DNA of 64,000 nucleotides from Paenibacillus sp. 1781tsa1 (GTDB taxonomy: Bacteria; Bacillota; Bacilli; Paenibacillales; Paenibacillaceae): positions 3,224,001 to 3,288,000 of the forward strand of contig NZ_JAMYWY010000001.1 in assembly GCF_024159265.1 (NCBI RefSeq). The letters run 5' to 3'. The translations under genes were made by a program, and so were the position numbers. The notes under the pieces are model-generated. The model ran no database searches and was not told where the DNA came from. It saw only the letters and a program-made list of their open reading frames with translations. Positions 10,205-18,857 of the stretch are shown here, in pieces (the stretch's first letter is position 1; the number at the start of each line of letters is the position of its first letter).

Positions 10205-10960
10205 ATGAAAAAGCCCATGATCGGTGTACTGCCTTTATATGATACTGACAAAAAAAGTTACTGGATGCTTCCGGATTATATGAACGCAATAGAGGGAGCA
10301 GGTGGGATTCCGATTATGCTGCCTTTGACAACAGATACTGAGATTATAGGAACATTGGCTAATGAGTTCGATGGGTTCCTGTTCACCGGGGGACATGATC
10401 TCAATCCTGAGCTGTATCATGAGCATGCAGAGGTCACCTGTGGAGAGTTATGTATTGAACGCGATAGGATGGAGTCGGTATTATTACAAAAGGTAATTGA
10501 GCTTGATAAACCTGCCTTTGGCATATGCCGTGGACTACAGCTATTTAACGTTATTTTGGGTGGTACGTTGTATCAAGATATTCCGACTAGCCTTCAACTT
10601 CATGGGAACAAGATCGTTAATCATCAGCAAAGTCCGCCGTATACGAATCTTGTACATGATGTACATATTGAGGAAAATAATCTGCTCTCTGATATTTTGC
10701 AAACCGATACGATAAAAGTAAACAGCTATCACCATCAGGGGATCAAGATGTTATCGGATAAATTAACGGCGGTGGCAGTCGCTGAAGATGGACTCGTCGA
10801 ATCCGTGGTCATGCCGAACCGTTCATTTGTTTTGGCTGTGCAGTGGCATCCAGAGTACAGCTACAAAGTAGATGACTCTAGTCAAAAGTTATTTGCGGCG
10901 TTTGTTAATGCTTCTCAATCCCCGCGCTATAATGTCCATATTGAAGATATCACTGCATAA
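10205..10960 (+). CDS. Class I glutamine amidotransferase-like hydrolase (peptidase C26 family)
   Basis: 251 residues from ATG 10205, chosen because GGGAGGT lies six bases before it. Catalytic features are GICRGLQLFNV, with the nucleophilic cysteine in GICRG, and the His/Glu pair in VQWHPEY. FTGGHDLNPELY is typical of gamma-glutamyl-gamma-aminobutyrate hydrolases (PuuD family). It probably cleaves a gamma-glutamyl amide, as in putrescine breakdown. No other putrescine-degrading genes lie next to it, so the exact substrate is open. Confidence 0.9.
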   Translation: MKKPMIGVLPLYDTDKKSYWMLPDYMNAIEGAGGIPIMLPLTTDTEIIGTLANEFDGFLFTGGHDLNPELYHEHAEVTCGELCIERDRMESVLLQKVIELDKPAFGICRGLQLFNVILGGTLYQDIPTSLQLHGNKIVNHQQSPPYTNLVHDVHIEENNLLSDILQTDTIKVNSYHHQGIKMLSDKLTAVAVAEDGLVESVVMPNRSFVLAVQWHPEYSYKVDDSSQKLFAAFVNASQSPRYNVHIEDITA

Positions 10961-10974
10961 TTTGGAGCAGAAAA

Positions 10975-11009
10975 AAAGACCTCCTGTTTAAAAAACAGAG
11001 GAGGTCTTT
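10975..11009. terminator. Bidirectional intrinsic terminator
   Basis: A long stem, AAAGACCTCC / GGAGGTCTTT extended by TGTTT / AAACA. It lies between the hydrolase stop (10960) and the stop of the minus-strand MMPL gene (11068), with poly-A and poly-T flanks suitable for both. Confidence 0.85.
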
Positions 11010-11067
11010 GTATTGGTGAATGTAGTTGTGATGAGTAATCCTGGTTTTACCTTTACGAGTGGAATGA

Positions 11068-13392
11068 TTATTTTAATCCAGACTTCGTGTTGGCATGCTC
11101 TTCAGCATGAAGGGAAGCAATCAGCTTCTCGCCTTCAACATCCAGGTTTGGCAGAATGCGATCCAGCCATTTCGGAAGGGCCCAAGCTTTATCTCCGAAA
11201 ATAGCCATGATGGCTGGGACCAATCCCATTCGAATGATGAAAGCATCAATCAGAATGCCTACCGCCAAGGTGAAACCAATCTGCTTGATCATGACATCAT
11301 CGGTGAATATAAATCCTGCAAATACAGAGACCATAATCACTGCTGCGGCAACAACCACGCGACTTACCTGATTGTACCCATGAACGACGGATTCGGTCCC
11401 GCGATGACCATGAACATAGGATTCCCGCATGGAGCTAACAAGGAAGACTTGATAGTCCATCGCGAGGCCATACAGGATACCTGTCACAATGATCGGCATG
11501 AAGCTCAATAGCGGGCCGCCAGTATCGAAACCAAAGAGGGAATGCAGCCAGCCCCATTGGAATACAGCAGTCGTGATCCCGAATGTAGCCAGGATACTAA
11601 GCAGGAAGCCAATCGTTGCTTTGATGGGAACGATGATTGAACGGAATACGAGTAACAGGATGATCAGTGAGAGCAGGATTATGATGCCTACATAAATAGG
11701 GAATACCTGCGCCAATTTGGCTGACATATCGATGTTTACAGCTGTAAGTCCAGTAACTCCAAGTTTCACATCATAGGTCTGTGCGATGCTGGAATCAGTC
11801 GCGCGTAGATCAGTGACTAGTGTTTTAGTGAGATTATCGTTAGGACCCGTTTTTGGAATGAGACTGAAAATAGCTAAATCTTCTGTCATACCAAGCGGTG
11901 TGACTTGTGCAACGTTATTCTGACCTTGAAGTTCCATCATCAGACCGCCCAAGAGTTCCGGTGTAACTTTTGCGGAAGATTGATTAGGCTCTGCGACCAG
12001 AATAAGGGGCCCGTTGAATCCTTCTCCGAAGCCTTCGGAGATGGCATCATAGCTTTGTCTTGCGGTTGTATCCAGATTCGCTGAGGAAGCGCCGGGGATA
12101 CCCATTTCCATTTTGGTAATCGGCGTCGCGGCAAAACCAAGAATGACGATGATGGCGATAATGGTAGCCCAACGATTCTTGATAATGAATTTCACCCATC
12201 TATCCGCAACTCCGTGACTAGCGGCTTTAGGATGTTTCTTGCTTTTCTCACGAGCTTTGGCGGAACAGATGCGTTCTCCTACCAATCCCAGTAAAGCCGG
12301 CAACAGGGTTAAAGCAACGAATACGTTGATGAGTACGGTGGCTGCTGCAACCAAAGCCATCGTAGACAAGAATGTGAGACCAATGACGAGCATACCGCAT
12401 AGTGCAATAATGACGGTTAACCCGGCAAAAAATACTGCGCTGCCCGATGTACCAATGGCTCTGGCTGTTGCTTCTTTTGCGCTCAAGCCTTGATCAATGA
12501 TCATTCGACGTTGGCGATTAACAATGAAGAGAGCGTAATCGATTCCAACAGCCAATCCAACCATGAGAGCCAGAACGGAAGTGACACTTGGCATTTCGAT
12601 GAATTTGGAGATTGAGAATGCTCCACCTACTCCGATCGCAACACCCAGTAGTGCGGTGATCAGAGGCAGACCTGCTGCAACGACGGAGCCGAGTGTGATC
12701 AGCAATACAATTACAGCAATGACCAGTCCAACAATCTCTGCGGAGCCGACCCCAATCGATACCGCTTTGAGCGTTTCGCCAGGCAAGACCGTAATGTTGG
12801 TTCCTTTCTCTACCGTCATAACGGATTGAATAACGGAATCAAATATATCCTGCGTTATGGCAGACTGCTCGATTGTAAATTGGAACTGAAACAGTGCGAT
12901 ACTGCCGTCCGAAGAGATCAGCATACCAGGTACAGGAACACCATCCACCATCAAAGGTCCATAGGGAGGAGGCGTGGTTGTTGCGGATTGAGCCGCACCC
13001 GCAGACTGAGCATTCTGAGCCATCTCAGCAGAAGCCCCTGAATTACTCGCTTCAGCTGCATAATCCGCAGGGTTAAGGACTTTGTCTAATGCGTAAACTT
13101 CATTAACACCTTTCATTATGGCAGCCAAACGTTCAGGCGTATCCAAACGCTCGTTGTCCGGTGCCTTGAACACAACACTTCCTTGACCGCCGGAGGCGGC
13201 TGGCAATTCTTTTGCTAATTGATCTAGAACCTTCTGCGACTCTGTGCCTTCAATCTTCATTTCAGAACTGATGTGAATACCATTGATACTGATCATGGAG
13301 ATGACAATTCCCAGAATTAATACCCAGCCAATGATGAAGGTTGCAGGTTTGCTAAAAGCGGTTTTCCCCACTCTGTATAATAATGTAGACAT
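11068..13392 (-). CDS. MMPL/RND-family membrane transporter
   Basis: 774 residues in two repeated halves. Each half has one membrane helix (the first at residues about 13-35), a large extracellular loop, and a block of five to six helices. The conserved intramembrane Asp-Tyr motifs are visible as GIDYALFIVNRQRR in the first half and AMDYQVFLVSSMRE in the second. Proteins of this type export lipids, siderophores or drugs using the proton gradient. It follows a TetR gene by 20 bases and is probably repressed by it; the exported compound is not evident. Confidence 0.92.
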   Translation of the reverse strand: MSTLLYRVGKTAFSKPATFIIGWVLILGIVISMISINGIHISSEMKIEGTESQKVLDQLAKELPAASGGQGSVVFKAPDNERLDTPERLAAIMKGVNEVYALDKVLNPADYAAEASNSGASAEMAQNAQSAGAAQSATTTPPPYGPLMVDGVPVPGMLISSDGSIALFQFQFTIEQSAITQDIFDSVIQSVMTVEKGTNITVLPGETLKAVSIGVGSAEIVGLVIAVIVLLITLGSVVAAGLPLITALLGVAIGVGGAFSISKFIEMPSVTSVLALMVGLAVGIDYALFIVNRQRRMIIDQGLSAKEATARAIGTSGSAVFFAGLTVIIALCGMLVIGLTFLSTMALVAAATVLINVFVALTLLPALLGLVGERICSAKAREKSKKHPKAASHGVADRWVKFIIKNRWATIIAIIVILGFAATPITKMEMGIPGASSANLDTTARQSYDAISEGFGEGFNGPLILVAEPNQSSAKVTPELLGGLMMELQGQNNVAQVTPLGMTEDLAIFSLIPKTGPNDNLTKTLVTDLRATDSSIAQTYDVKLGVTGLTAVNIDMSAKLAQVFPIYVGIIILLSLIILLLVFRSIIVPIKATIGFLLSILATFGITTAVFQWGWLHSLFGFDTGGPLLSFMPIIVTGILYGLAMDYQVFLVSSMRESYVHGHRGTESVVHGYNQVSRVVVAAAVIMVSVFAGFIFTDDVMIKQIGFTLAVGILIDAFIIRMGLVPAIMAIFGDKAWALPKWLDRILPNLDVEGEKLIASLHAEEHANTKSGLK

Positions 13393-13412
13393 TTATCTAT
13401 TTTACACTCCCT

Positions 13413-14060
13413 CTATGATGAATGTGGATGGTTGGCATGTTCGAATCCTGCCCGCAAATGACTAAACGTCGTTTCCAAAAATTGATCGAAGGTCATAGCA
13501 CCGGGCTGGGTATCTTCAGTCACGACTTGTCCCGGTAGCAACACATTGAGTCTTCCATCAATTAATGGCAGTATCGTTCCATATAGTGCGTTAATCAGAA
13601 GATAAGTATAGATCTCGTCATACTTCCCGTTGGATAAGTCTAATAAGGTATCTTGTGCCTGCGTCTGCATCCGGTGCATGGCTCCAAGGTAATGCGGTTC
13701 AAGCACGGGATAGGTTTGGGATAGCGTGAGTAGCTGATGAAGCCTTCCAATTAGTTCTGTTGTAAGTTGCATCTTGATCAGGTTATACAGTACGTCAAGC
13801 AAGGAGGCATGTTCAGGCATTTCGGTAAGTAACTCTTCGAGTTCCGTTGTATTCTGAACGGATATTGCACCTCTTGCTACGGCTTCCTCTTTACATGTGA
13901 AGTAGTTTGCAAATGTTCTACGTGAACAACCCACCTGATGCACGATATCTTCAACCGTAAAGCCATCAAGCCCATGCTCAAGGGTAAGTTCATATGCAGC
14001 ACCAGCAAGCGCTTTTTCAGTTGCTTCTTTCTTCAAATGTCGCAAGTTTCGTTTGATCAT
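13413..14060 (-). CDS. TetR/AcrR-family regulator of the MMPL operon
   Basis: 215 residues. The N-terminal helix-turn-helix is seen as GLDGFTVEDIVHQVGCSRRT followed by FANYFTCKEEA, near residues 30-62; the C-terminal ligand domain is typical in length. It is the first gene of the unit with the MMPL transporter. It probably represses its own operon by binding near the promoter at 14156-14184 until a ligand is present. Confidence 0.92.
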   Translation of the reverse strand: MIKRNLRHLKKEATEKALAGAAYELTLEHGLDGFTVEDIVHQVGCSRRTFANYFTCKEEAVARGAISVQNTTELEELLTEMPEHASLLDVLYNLIKMQLTTELIGRLHQLLTLSQTYPVLEPHYLGAMHRMQTQAQDTLLDLSNGKYDEIYTYLLINALYGTILPLIDGRLNVLLPGQVVTEDTQPGAMTFDQFLETTFSHLRAGFEHANHPHSS

Positions 14061-14155
14061 TATTCTCCGCTTATGCGTTCACCTCCCACACCATGACTAT
14101 GGTTTAATTCTTTTTAAGAAGAGCACACTTACTCAATATGCACTTTGTGAGGTTT

Positions 14156-14184
14156 ATCATAACAACAAGTTGCCCATTGTGCAA
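14156..14184 (-). promoter_or_regulatory. Promoter of the TetR-MMPL operon
   Basis: Read on the minus strand, TTGCAC (14179-14184) and TATGAT (14156-14161) are separated by 17 bases. The -35 lies inside the first copy of the direct repeat CATTGTGCAA. Confidence 0.65.
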
Positions 14185-14201
14185 ATTTACTCATTGTGCA
14201 A
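14175..14201. repeat. Direct repeat CATTGTGCAA between two divergent TetR genes
   Basis: Two exact copies, 14175-14184 and 14192-14201, start 17 bases apart. A related sequence (ACTCAATATGCA, about 14131-14142) lies on the other side of the minus-strand promoter. The copies overlap or flank the -35 of the TetR-MMPL promoter and are good candidates for regulator binding. Confidence 0.45.
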
Positions 14202-14296
14202 TTATTTTATATGACGGCTATTCTGTGAATCAATGCTTCAACTCCTGAGGAATTGAATGTTATAATCAATAAAAAAACTTGGGGCGATAACGAGAT

Positions 14297-15190
14297 ATGA
14301 GTAGTCGTAAACAAAGTTTATTGGAAACAGCACTTGCACTATTTTTAGAGCATAGCTATGCAAATACAACAATCCAGATGATCCTGGATCAATCAGGTGT
14401 ATCCAAAGGCACATTCTACAAATTCTTCAGTTCAAAAGAAGATTGTTTATATTCGATTATTGATCAGCGCATGCAAGAGGATGTTTTCATTCGCAAAGAA
14501 CTTGAACAAAATCACTATACATCGGATTATGACCTGCTCGTAGACCAGATTGCGATTCCTATGTCCGTACCTAATAAAGAGCGAGTATGGGAATTATATT
14601 GGACTGGCTTTTATTCAGGGGAGATTAACTCAGCCAAACTGGCTACAGTTCACCTAAAATGGCTGTCTACACGCTTGGTTCAGGTGTATGGGAACGACAT
14701 TAGCTTATATGCCAACGAAGGGGCAATATTGTGCTACGGCATATTACATCAGATTGCCAACACATCAAGAAGTTTAAATACGCAAAAACCGGTATGGAGC
14801 GAATTGGTTCCAAAAGTACTAACGTACATTGAAGTGATCCTAAGAACAATGCACCAGAGAAATGAACATATTTTCGATTTTCAGTCACTCTATTTCCTGA
14901 ATGCGGATGAGCGTAACCATGATAAGGGTCTGGACCTCGATAATCTATTGGAAGATTTTGATGAGTTCAACAATCGTGTTCAAAAATCCAAGGAGTCTGC
15001 TTCATTGAAGCAACTTTCGAAGGGGCTTTTGGCGTTATTACAAGATAAAGAGGATATAAATATTCCTGTAATCGAAGTGGTACTTCAAGCGTTTCACAAA
15101 GAGTACAAGTCCAGTGCATTTCAATCCGAAGCCAATAGAGTGACCGAAGCCTGTTGGTGGTATTTGGAACTGGTGAAACAACGTAATTAA
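14297..15190 (+). CDS. TetR/AcrR-family regulator, long form
   Basis: 297 residues, about 100 more than a typical TetR protein. The helix-turn-helix is at the N-terminus (TTIQMILDQSGVSKGTFYKF, residues about 24-43). The extra C-terminal part (residues about 195-297) is rich in charged residues and has no motif I recognise. TATAAT at 14261-14266 is a plausible -10. The cytochrome P450 gene lies downstream on the same strand after a weak terminator, so regulation of the P450 is likely but not proven. Confidence 0.88.
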   Translation: MSSRKQSLLETALALFLEHSYANTTIQMILDQSGVSKGTFYKFFSSKEDCLYSIIDQRMQEDVFIRKELEQNHYTSDYDLLVDQIAIPMSVPNKERVWELYWTGFYSGEINSAKLATVHLKWLSTRLVQVYGNDISLYANEGAILCYGILHQIANTSRSLNTQKPVWSELVPKVLTYIEVILRTMHQRNEHIFDFQSLYFLNADERNHDKGLDLDNLLEDFDEFNNRVQKSKESASLKQLSKGLLALLQDKEDINIPVIEVVLQAFHKEYKSSAFQSEANRVTEACWWYLELVKQRN

Positions 15191-15195
15191 TATGG

Positions 15196-15222
15196 GGTTG
15201 GCTAATAGCTGACCTCTTTTTT
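15196..15222 (+). terminator. Probable intrinsic terminator
   Basis: GGTTGGCT / AGCTGACC forms a stem with G-U pairs and a three-base loop, followed by a run of seven T residues, directly after the long TetR gene. Confidence 0.55.
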
Positions 15223-15319
15223 TATACTTTTTTATGCTTATAATTATCAATATTATACTATACGTATATGAATAAAATATTGTTATAACAGTCGTTTATT
15301 GACGTTATATCTATGAAAT

Positions 15320-15349
15320 TTGAAATTAAATATACGAGTGGTATATAAT
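15320..15349 (+). promoter_or_regulatory. Probable promoter of the P450 gene
   Basis: TTGAAA (15320-15325) and TATAAT (15344-15349) are separated by 18 bases, about 60 bases upstream of the P450 start in an AT-rich stretch. Confidence 0.55.
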
Positions 15350-15407
15350 CGAAATGAACATATATTTCCATAGATTTGAATAACTTCACTTCGAAAGGAA
15401 GATGTAT

Positions 15408-16667
15408 ATGACTAACTCGAATAACCAGACCTCAGAAAAAGTAGAATTTAGTTTATTTAGCGAAGAAAATAGTAAAGATCCATTTGCCATGTTTGCACAG
15501 ATGCGTGCCAAAGGCTCCGTTGTCCCTATTCCTAATCCGATGGGTGGTGAAGGGCAAACCTGGATAGTAACTCGGATGGACGTCGCCATGGAAGTGTTGA
15601 AAGATCATGCTCGATTTACGGTCGATATGAACTCGATTGATCATGGCAATGATATTCGAAAGAATCTCTCAGGCGAGCTTGGTTCGTCGGAACCTCAAAC
15701 TTTTTTTACCGGAAAGTCGATGCTCTTTGTGGATGAACCGGATCATCGAAGATTGAGAAGCTTAGTGTCCAAAGCATTCACTCCAAGATATATGGAAAGC
15801 CTGCGTCCGCGTGTCCAGGAAATTGCCGATGAATTAATTGATCAATTTGAAGGGAAAGGAGAGATGGATCTTGTAAAAGACTATGCCTATCCATTTCCAA
15901 TCAACGTTATTTCCGAGATGCTGGGTATACCACAGGAAGATCGACCTCAGATCCATGTATGGTCTGAAGCCATTGCAAAAGGTCTTGGTTTTGGTAAACA
16001 GGACCCTGCAGTAGCGCAACATTTGCGATCATTCGCAGAGTATACCGCTCAGCTTGTGGCGAACAAACGAGTAGAACCTTCAGATGACCTCATCAGTCAA
16101 TTAATTGCGATTGAGGAGGAGGGGGATCGACTGAATGAGGATGAATTAATATCCATGATCACATTATTAATATTTGCTGGACATGAGACAACTTCCAATC
16201 TGATTGCAACTGGCTCTTATCTTCTTCTGACCCATCCCGAACAACTGAAACAACTTAAACAAGATCTGAATCTGGTTCCTTCTGCGGTGGAGGAGTTGCT
16301 ACGATATAACGGACCCGCCACTTCTTCAGGTCCCCGTTATGCAACGCAGGACACGGAACTGGATGGACAATTGATTCAAAAGGGAGATGTTGTGATTCCT
16401 CTGTTGAAATCAGCGAATCGGGATGAGCAGCAGTTCAATGACCCCGAAGAGTTGGATATTGAACGCAAAATAAAACGGCATTTGGCCTTTGGACACGGCA
16501 TCCATATGTGTCTTGGCGCTCCACTTGCTCGTGTGGAGGGAGACGTGGCGTTTACTACGCTTTTACGTCGACTGCCGGATCTTCAGCTCAGTGTTCCCCA
16601 GGAAGAGATTCATTGGCACTCCGCTTTGTCATCACAAGGATTGGCATCATTGCCTGTTAAATTTTAA
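15408..16667 (+). CDS. Cytochrome P450
   Basis: 419 residues, the size of soluble bacterial class I P450s of the CYP107/CYP109 type. Visible motifs are the I-helix oxygen-activation motif AGHETT (residues 257-262), the K-helix ExxR (E296-R299), and the heme-binding loop FGHGIHMCLG (361-370) with Cys368 as heme ligand. I chose ATG 15408 over 15402 because GAAAGGAAG is then well spaced. It needs a ferredoxin and reductase from elsewhere. The substrate is not evident and there is no adjoining biosynthetic cluster. Confidence 0.95.
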   Translation: MTNSNNQTSEKVEFSLFSEENSKDPFAMFAQMRAKGSVVPIPNPMGGEGQTWIVTRMDVAMEVLKDHARFTVDMNSIDHGNDIRKNLSGELGSSEPQTFFTGKSMLFVDEPDHRRLRSLVSKAFTPRYMESLRPRVQEIADELIDQFEGKGEMDLVKDYAYPFPINVISEMLGIPQEDRPQIHVWSEAIAKGLGFGKQDPAVAQHLRSFAEYTAQLVANKRVEPSDDLISQLIAIEEEGDRLNEDELISMITLLIFAGHETTSNLIATGSYLLLTHPEQLKQLKQDLNLVPSAVEELLRYNGPATSSGPRYATQDTELDGQLIQKGDVVIPLLKSANRDEQQFNDPEELDIERKIKRHLAFGHGIHMCLGAPLARVEGDVAFTTLLRRLPDLQLSVPQEEIHWHSALSSQGLASLPVKF

Positions 16668-16692
16668 TAGATGAACTTAGGTTGACTCAATG

Positions 16693-16722
16693 GAGTATGA
16701 CGAATTTTCGTCATACTCTTTA
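16693..16722 (+). terminator. Intrinsic terminator of the P450 gene
   Basis: A 12-bp perfect stem GAGTATGACGAA / TTCGTCATACTC followed by a T-rich stretch. Confidence 0.8.
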
Positions 16723-16832
16723 TTTGTGATGATGATAGAATGGAATGAACAAGAAGCATGCCAAGGAATTGTACAATGCTAAATGTGAAGGATAAAGTTG
16801 GGTACATAATTTTTGTGGTGGAGGTAAACCTT

Positions 16833-17064
16833 ATGAATAAAGATGAATTTTTCATGCATAAAGCCATTGAGATTGCTCTGCAAGCCCGCAAAGATGGTAA
16901 CGAACCATTCGGCCCATGATCAATTAGCGGAAATTGCTGGCAGCAACATTATGATCGCCTGTGAAGAAGTATTTGAGAAAAGTCCTCAAAAGCCTGAAGT
17001 AGTGGGGGAATTACTGGGCGCAGAAGGCTTAAAAGTATTCGAAGGATATCAATTTCATTCTTAG
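16833..17064 (+). pseudogene. Nucleoside deaminase remnant (CDA/guanine deaminase family)
   Basis: A good ribosome site (GGAGGT) precedes an ATG whose first 28 codons read as the N-terminus of a bacterial nucleoside deaminase (MNKDEFFMHKAIEIALQARK, then DGNEPFG) and stop at TGA 16917-16919. In another frame, from about 16950 to the TAG at 17062-17064, the sequence encodes the family's C-terminus (CEEVFEKSPQKPEVVG, EGLKVFEGY). Roughly 80 central residues, including the zinc-binding HAE and PCxxC motifs, are missing. An internal deletion plus frame change has destroyed the gene. Confidence 0.82.
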
Positions 17065-17617
17065 TCCTCGTTCGGACAAAAAATTAATTTTTAATTATTG
17101 CTTGATTTTTTTTTCAACGTCTGATAGTGTAAGACCTGTGATTTTGGGAAGTTGATTTATCAATATGAATTAGAGCTTTCCAGCAGATAATTTTGACCAC
17201 TTCACCAGGAAGTTAAGGCCATACGGACAGCCGGGTCAAACGCCGATTGGCAACTTACGTTGCTTTATTGATTGAGTTCAAAGCTCAAATTTTATAAGTT
17301 GGTTACTTTACAACCAGTGCAATTGCACATCAACTTGTGAAACGGTCAATAAGAGTGGTAAAGGCGAATTATTTGCTATATAGACTCTGATCCAATATTG
17401 ATATACATGAAGGAGCTTTCCGCCAAAGGAGTTCTTGTGAACTTTTTTGGTCATGGAGACTTCACGTCTTTTTTATGATGTATATCGATAAGCAAGTGTG
17501 ATGATGCGCGATTGCGGGCATTTTTCACCTTGCTTTTTTTGTTGTCTTGTTGTCGTTACTGTATCAAACAAATTAAACCAATTAAAAAAAATACATATTG
17601 GGATAGGAGAATGTAAA
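17065..17617. other. 553-base noncoding stretch upstream of the polyamine genes
   Basis: I see no conserved gene here. GCAAC/GTTGC forms a small inverted repeat near 17250. GAGCTTTCC occurs twice (about 17177 and 17413). The hairpin AGTTC-TTGT-GAACT followed by TTTTT lies at about 17430-17446. A 13-codon reading frame (17437-17478, GTG start, AAAGGAG five bases before it) overlaps that hairpin. These features could form a leader for the downstream operon, or be decayed sequence after the pseudogene. Confidence 0.4.
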
Positions 17618-18856
17618 ATGGGAAAAGCACTAATCATCGGCGCCGGCGGCGTTGCTTCCGTGGCAGTACACAAATGCGTTCAAAACAGCGAAGTTTTTGA
17701 GGAAATCTGCATCGCGAGTCGTACAAAATCCAAATGTGATGAACTCAAAGCCAAGCTGGACGGCGGAAAAACAAAAATTACAACAGCACAAGTTGATGCT
17801 GACAATGTTGACGAACTGATCGCTCTGATCAACGAAGTTAAACCGGATATCGTTATGAACCTTGCTTTGCCGTATCAGGATTTGACAATCATGGATGCTT
17901 GCCTTGCAACGAAAACAAATTACATGGACACAGCTAACTATGAGCCACATGATACAGCGAAGTTTGAATACAGCTGGCAATGGGATTACAAAGAGCGTTT
18001 TGAACAAGCAGGCATCACTGCTTTGCTCGGAAGTGGATTTGACCCGGGTGTAACTGGCGTATTCTCCGCTTATGCCCTGAAGCATTACTTCGACGAAATT
18101 GAGTACATCGACATTTTGGACTGCAATGGCGGCGACCACGGCTATCCTTTCGCAACCAACTTTAACCCTGAGATCAACATTCGCGAAGTTTCTGCGAACG
18201 GAAGATACTGGGAAAACGGTGAATGGATCGAAACGAAACCGATGGAAATCAAACGTGTCTACGACTTCAAAGAAGTTGGCGAGAAAGACATGTACCTGTT
18301 GTACCATGAGGAACTGGAATCTTTGGCAAAAAACATGCCAGGTCTGAAACGTATCCGTTTCTTCATGACATTTGGTCAAAGCTACCTGACTCACTTGAAA
18401 GCTCTTGAAAATGTAGGCATGACTTCAATCGAGCCTATTGAATATGAAGGTAAACAAATTATTCCATTGCAATTCTTGAAAGCAGTATTGCCTGATCCAG
18501 CGTCCCTTGGACCACGCACTGTAGGTAAAACAAACATCGGTTGTATTTTCAAAGGTAAAAAAGATGGTCAAGACAAAACATATTATGTTTACAATATCTG
18601 TGATCACCAAGAGTGCTACAAAGAAGTGGGTTCCCAAGCGATCTCGTACACAACAGGCGTTCCAGCTATGATTGGTGCAGCAATGGTCATGACAGGCAAA
18701 TGGAACAAACCAGGCGTATTCAATGTAGAAGAGTTCAACCCGGATCCATTCATGGAAGAGTTGAACAAATGGGGTCTCCCATGGGTAGAAGACTTCAACC
18801 CGGTACTCGTTGACGAGCTGCCAGAAGAAGTTAAAGAATCGGAGCTTGTTCGTTAA
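17618..18856 (+). CDS. Carboxynorspermidine synthase (saccharopine dehydrogenase family)
   Basis: 412 residues; ATG 17618 has AGGAG eight bases upstream and puts the nucleotide-binding motif GAGGVASVAVHKC at the N-terminus (Rossmann fold, NADPH). Other family features are YMDTANYEPHD, LLGSGFDPGVTGVFSAYAL and VGSQAISYTTGVPA. The enzyme joins aspartate semialdehyde to a diamine, giving carboxynorspermidine or carboxyspermidine. The next gene, one base downstream, encodes the matching decarboxylase, which supports this role over lysine metabolism. Whether putrescine or diaminopropane is the substrate cannot be read here. Confidence 0.93.
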   Translation: MGKALIIGAGGVASVAVHKCVQNSEVFEEICIASRTKSKCDELKAKLDGGKTKITTAQVDADNVDELIALINEVKPDIVMNLALPYQDLTIMDACLATKTNYMDTANYEPHDTAKFEYSWQWDYKERFEQAGITALLGSGFDPGVTGVFSAYALKHYFDEIEYIDILDCNGGDHGYPFATNFNPEINIREVSANGRYWENGEWIETKPMEIKRVYDFKEVGEKDMYLLYHEELESLAKNMPGLKRIRFFMTFGQSYLTHLKALENVGMTSIEPIEYEGKQIIPLQFLKAVLPDPASLGPRTVGKTNIGCIFKGKKDGQDKTYYVYNICDHQECYKEVGSQAISYTTGVPAMIGAAMVMTGKWNKPGVFNVEEFNPDPFMEELNKWGLPWVEDFNPVLVDELPEEVKESELVR

Positions 18857-18857
18857 A

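Noticed and set aside
17195..17300. Possible gene remnant in the noncoding stretch before the polyamine genes
   Set aside because: Translation gives a 32-codon piece without a family I recognise and without a ribosome site.
17630..18394. 254-codon open frame opposite the carboxynorspermidine synthase gene
   Set aside because: Rich in Cys and Phe with no motifs; the plus strand encodes a well conserved enzyme.
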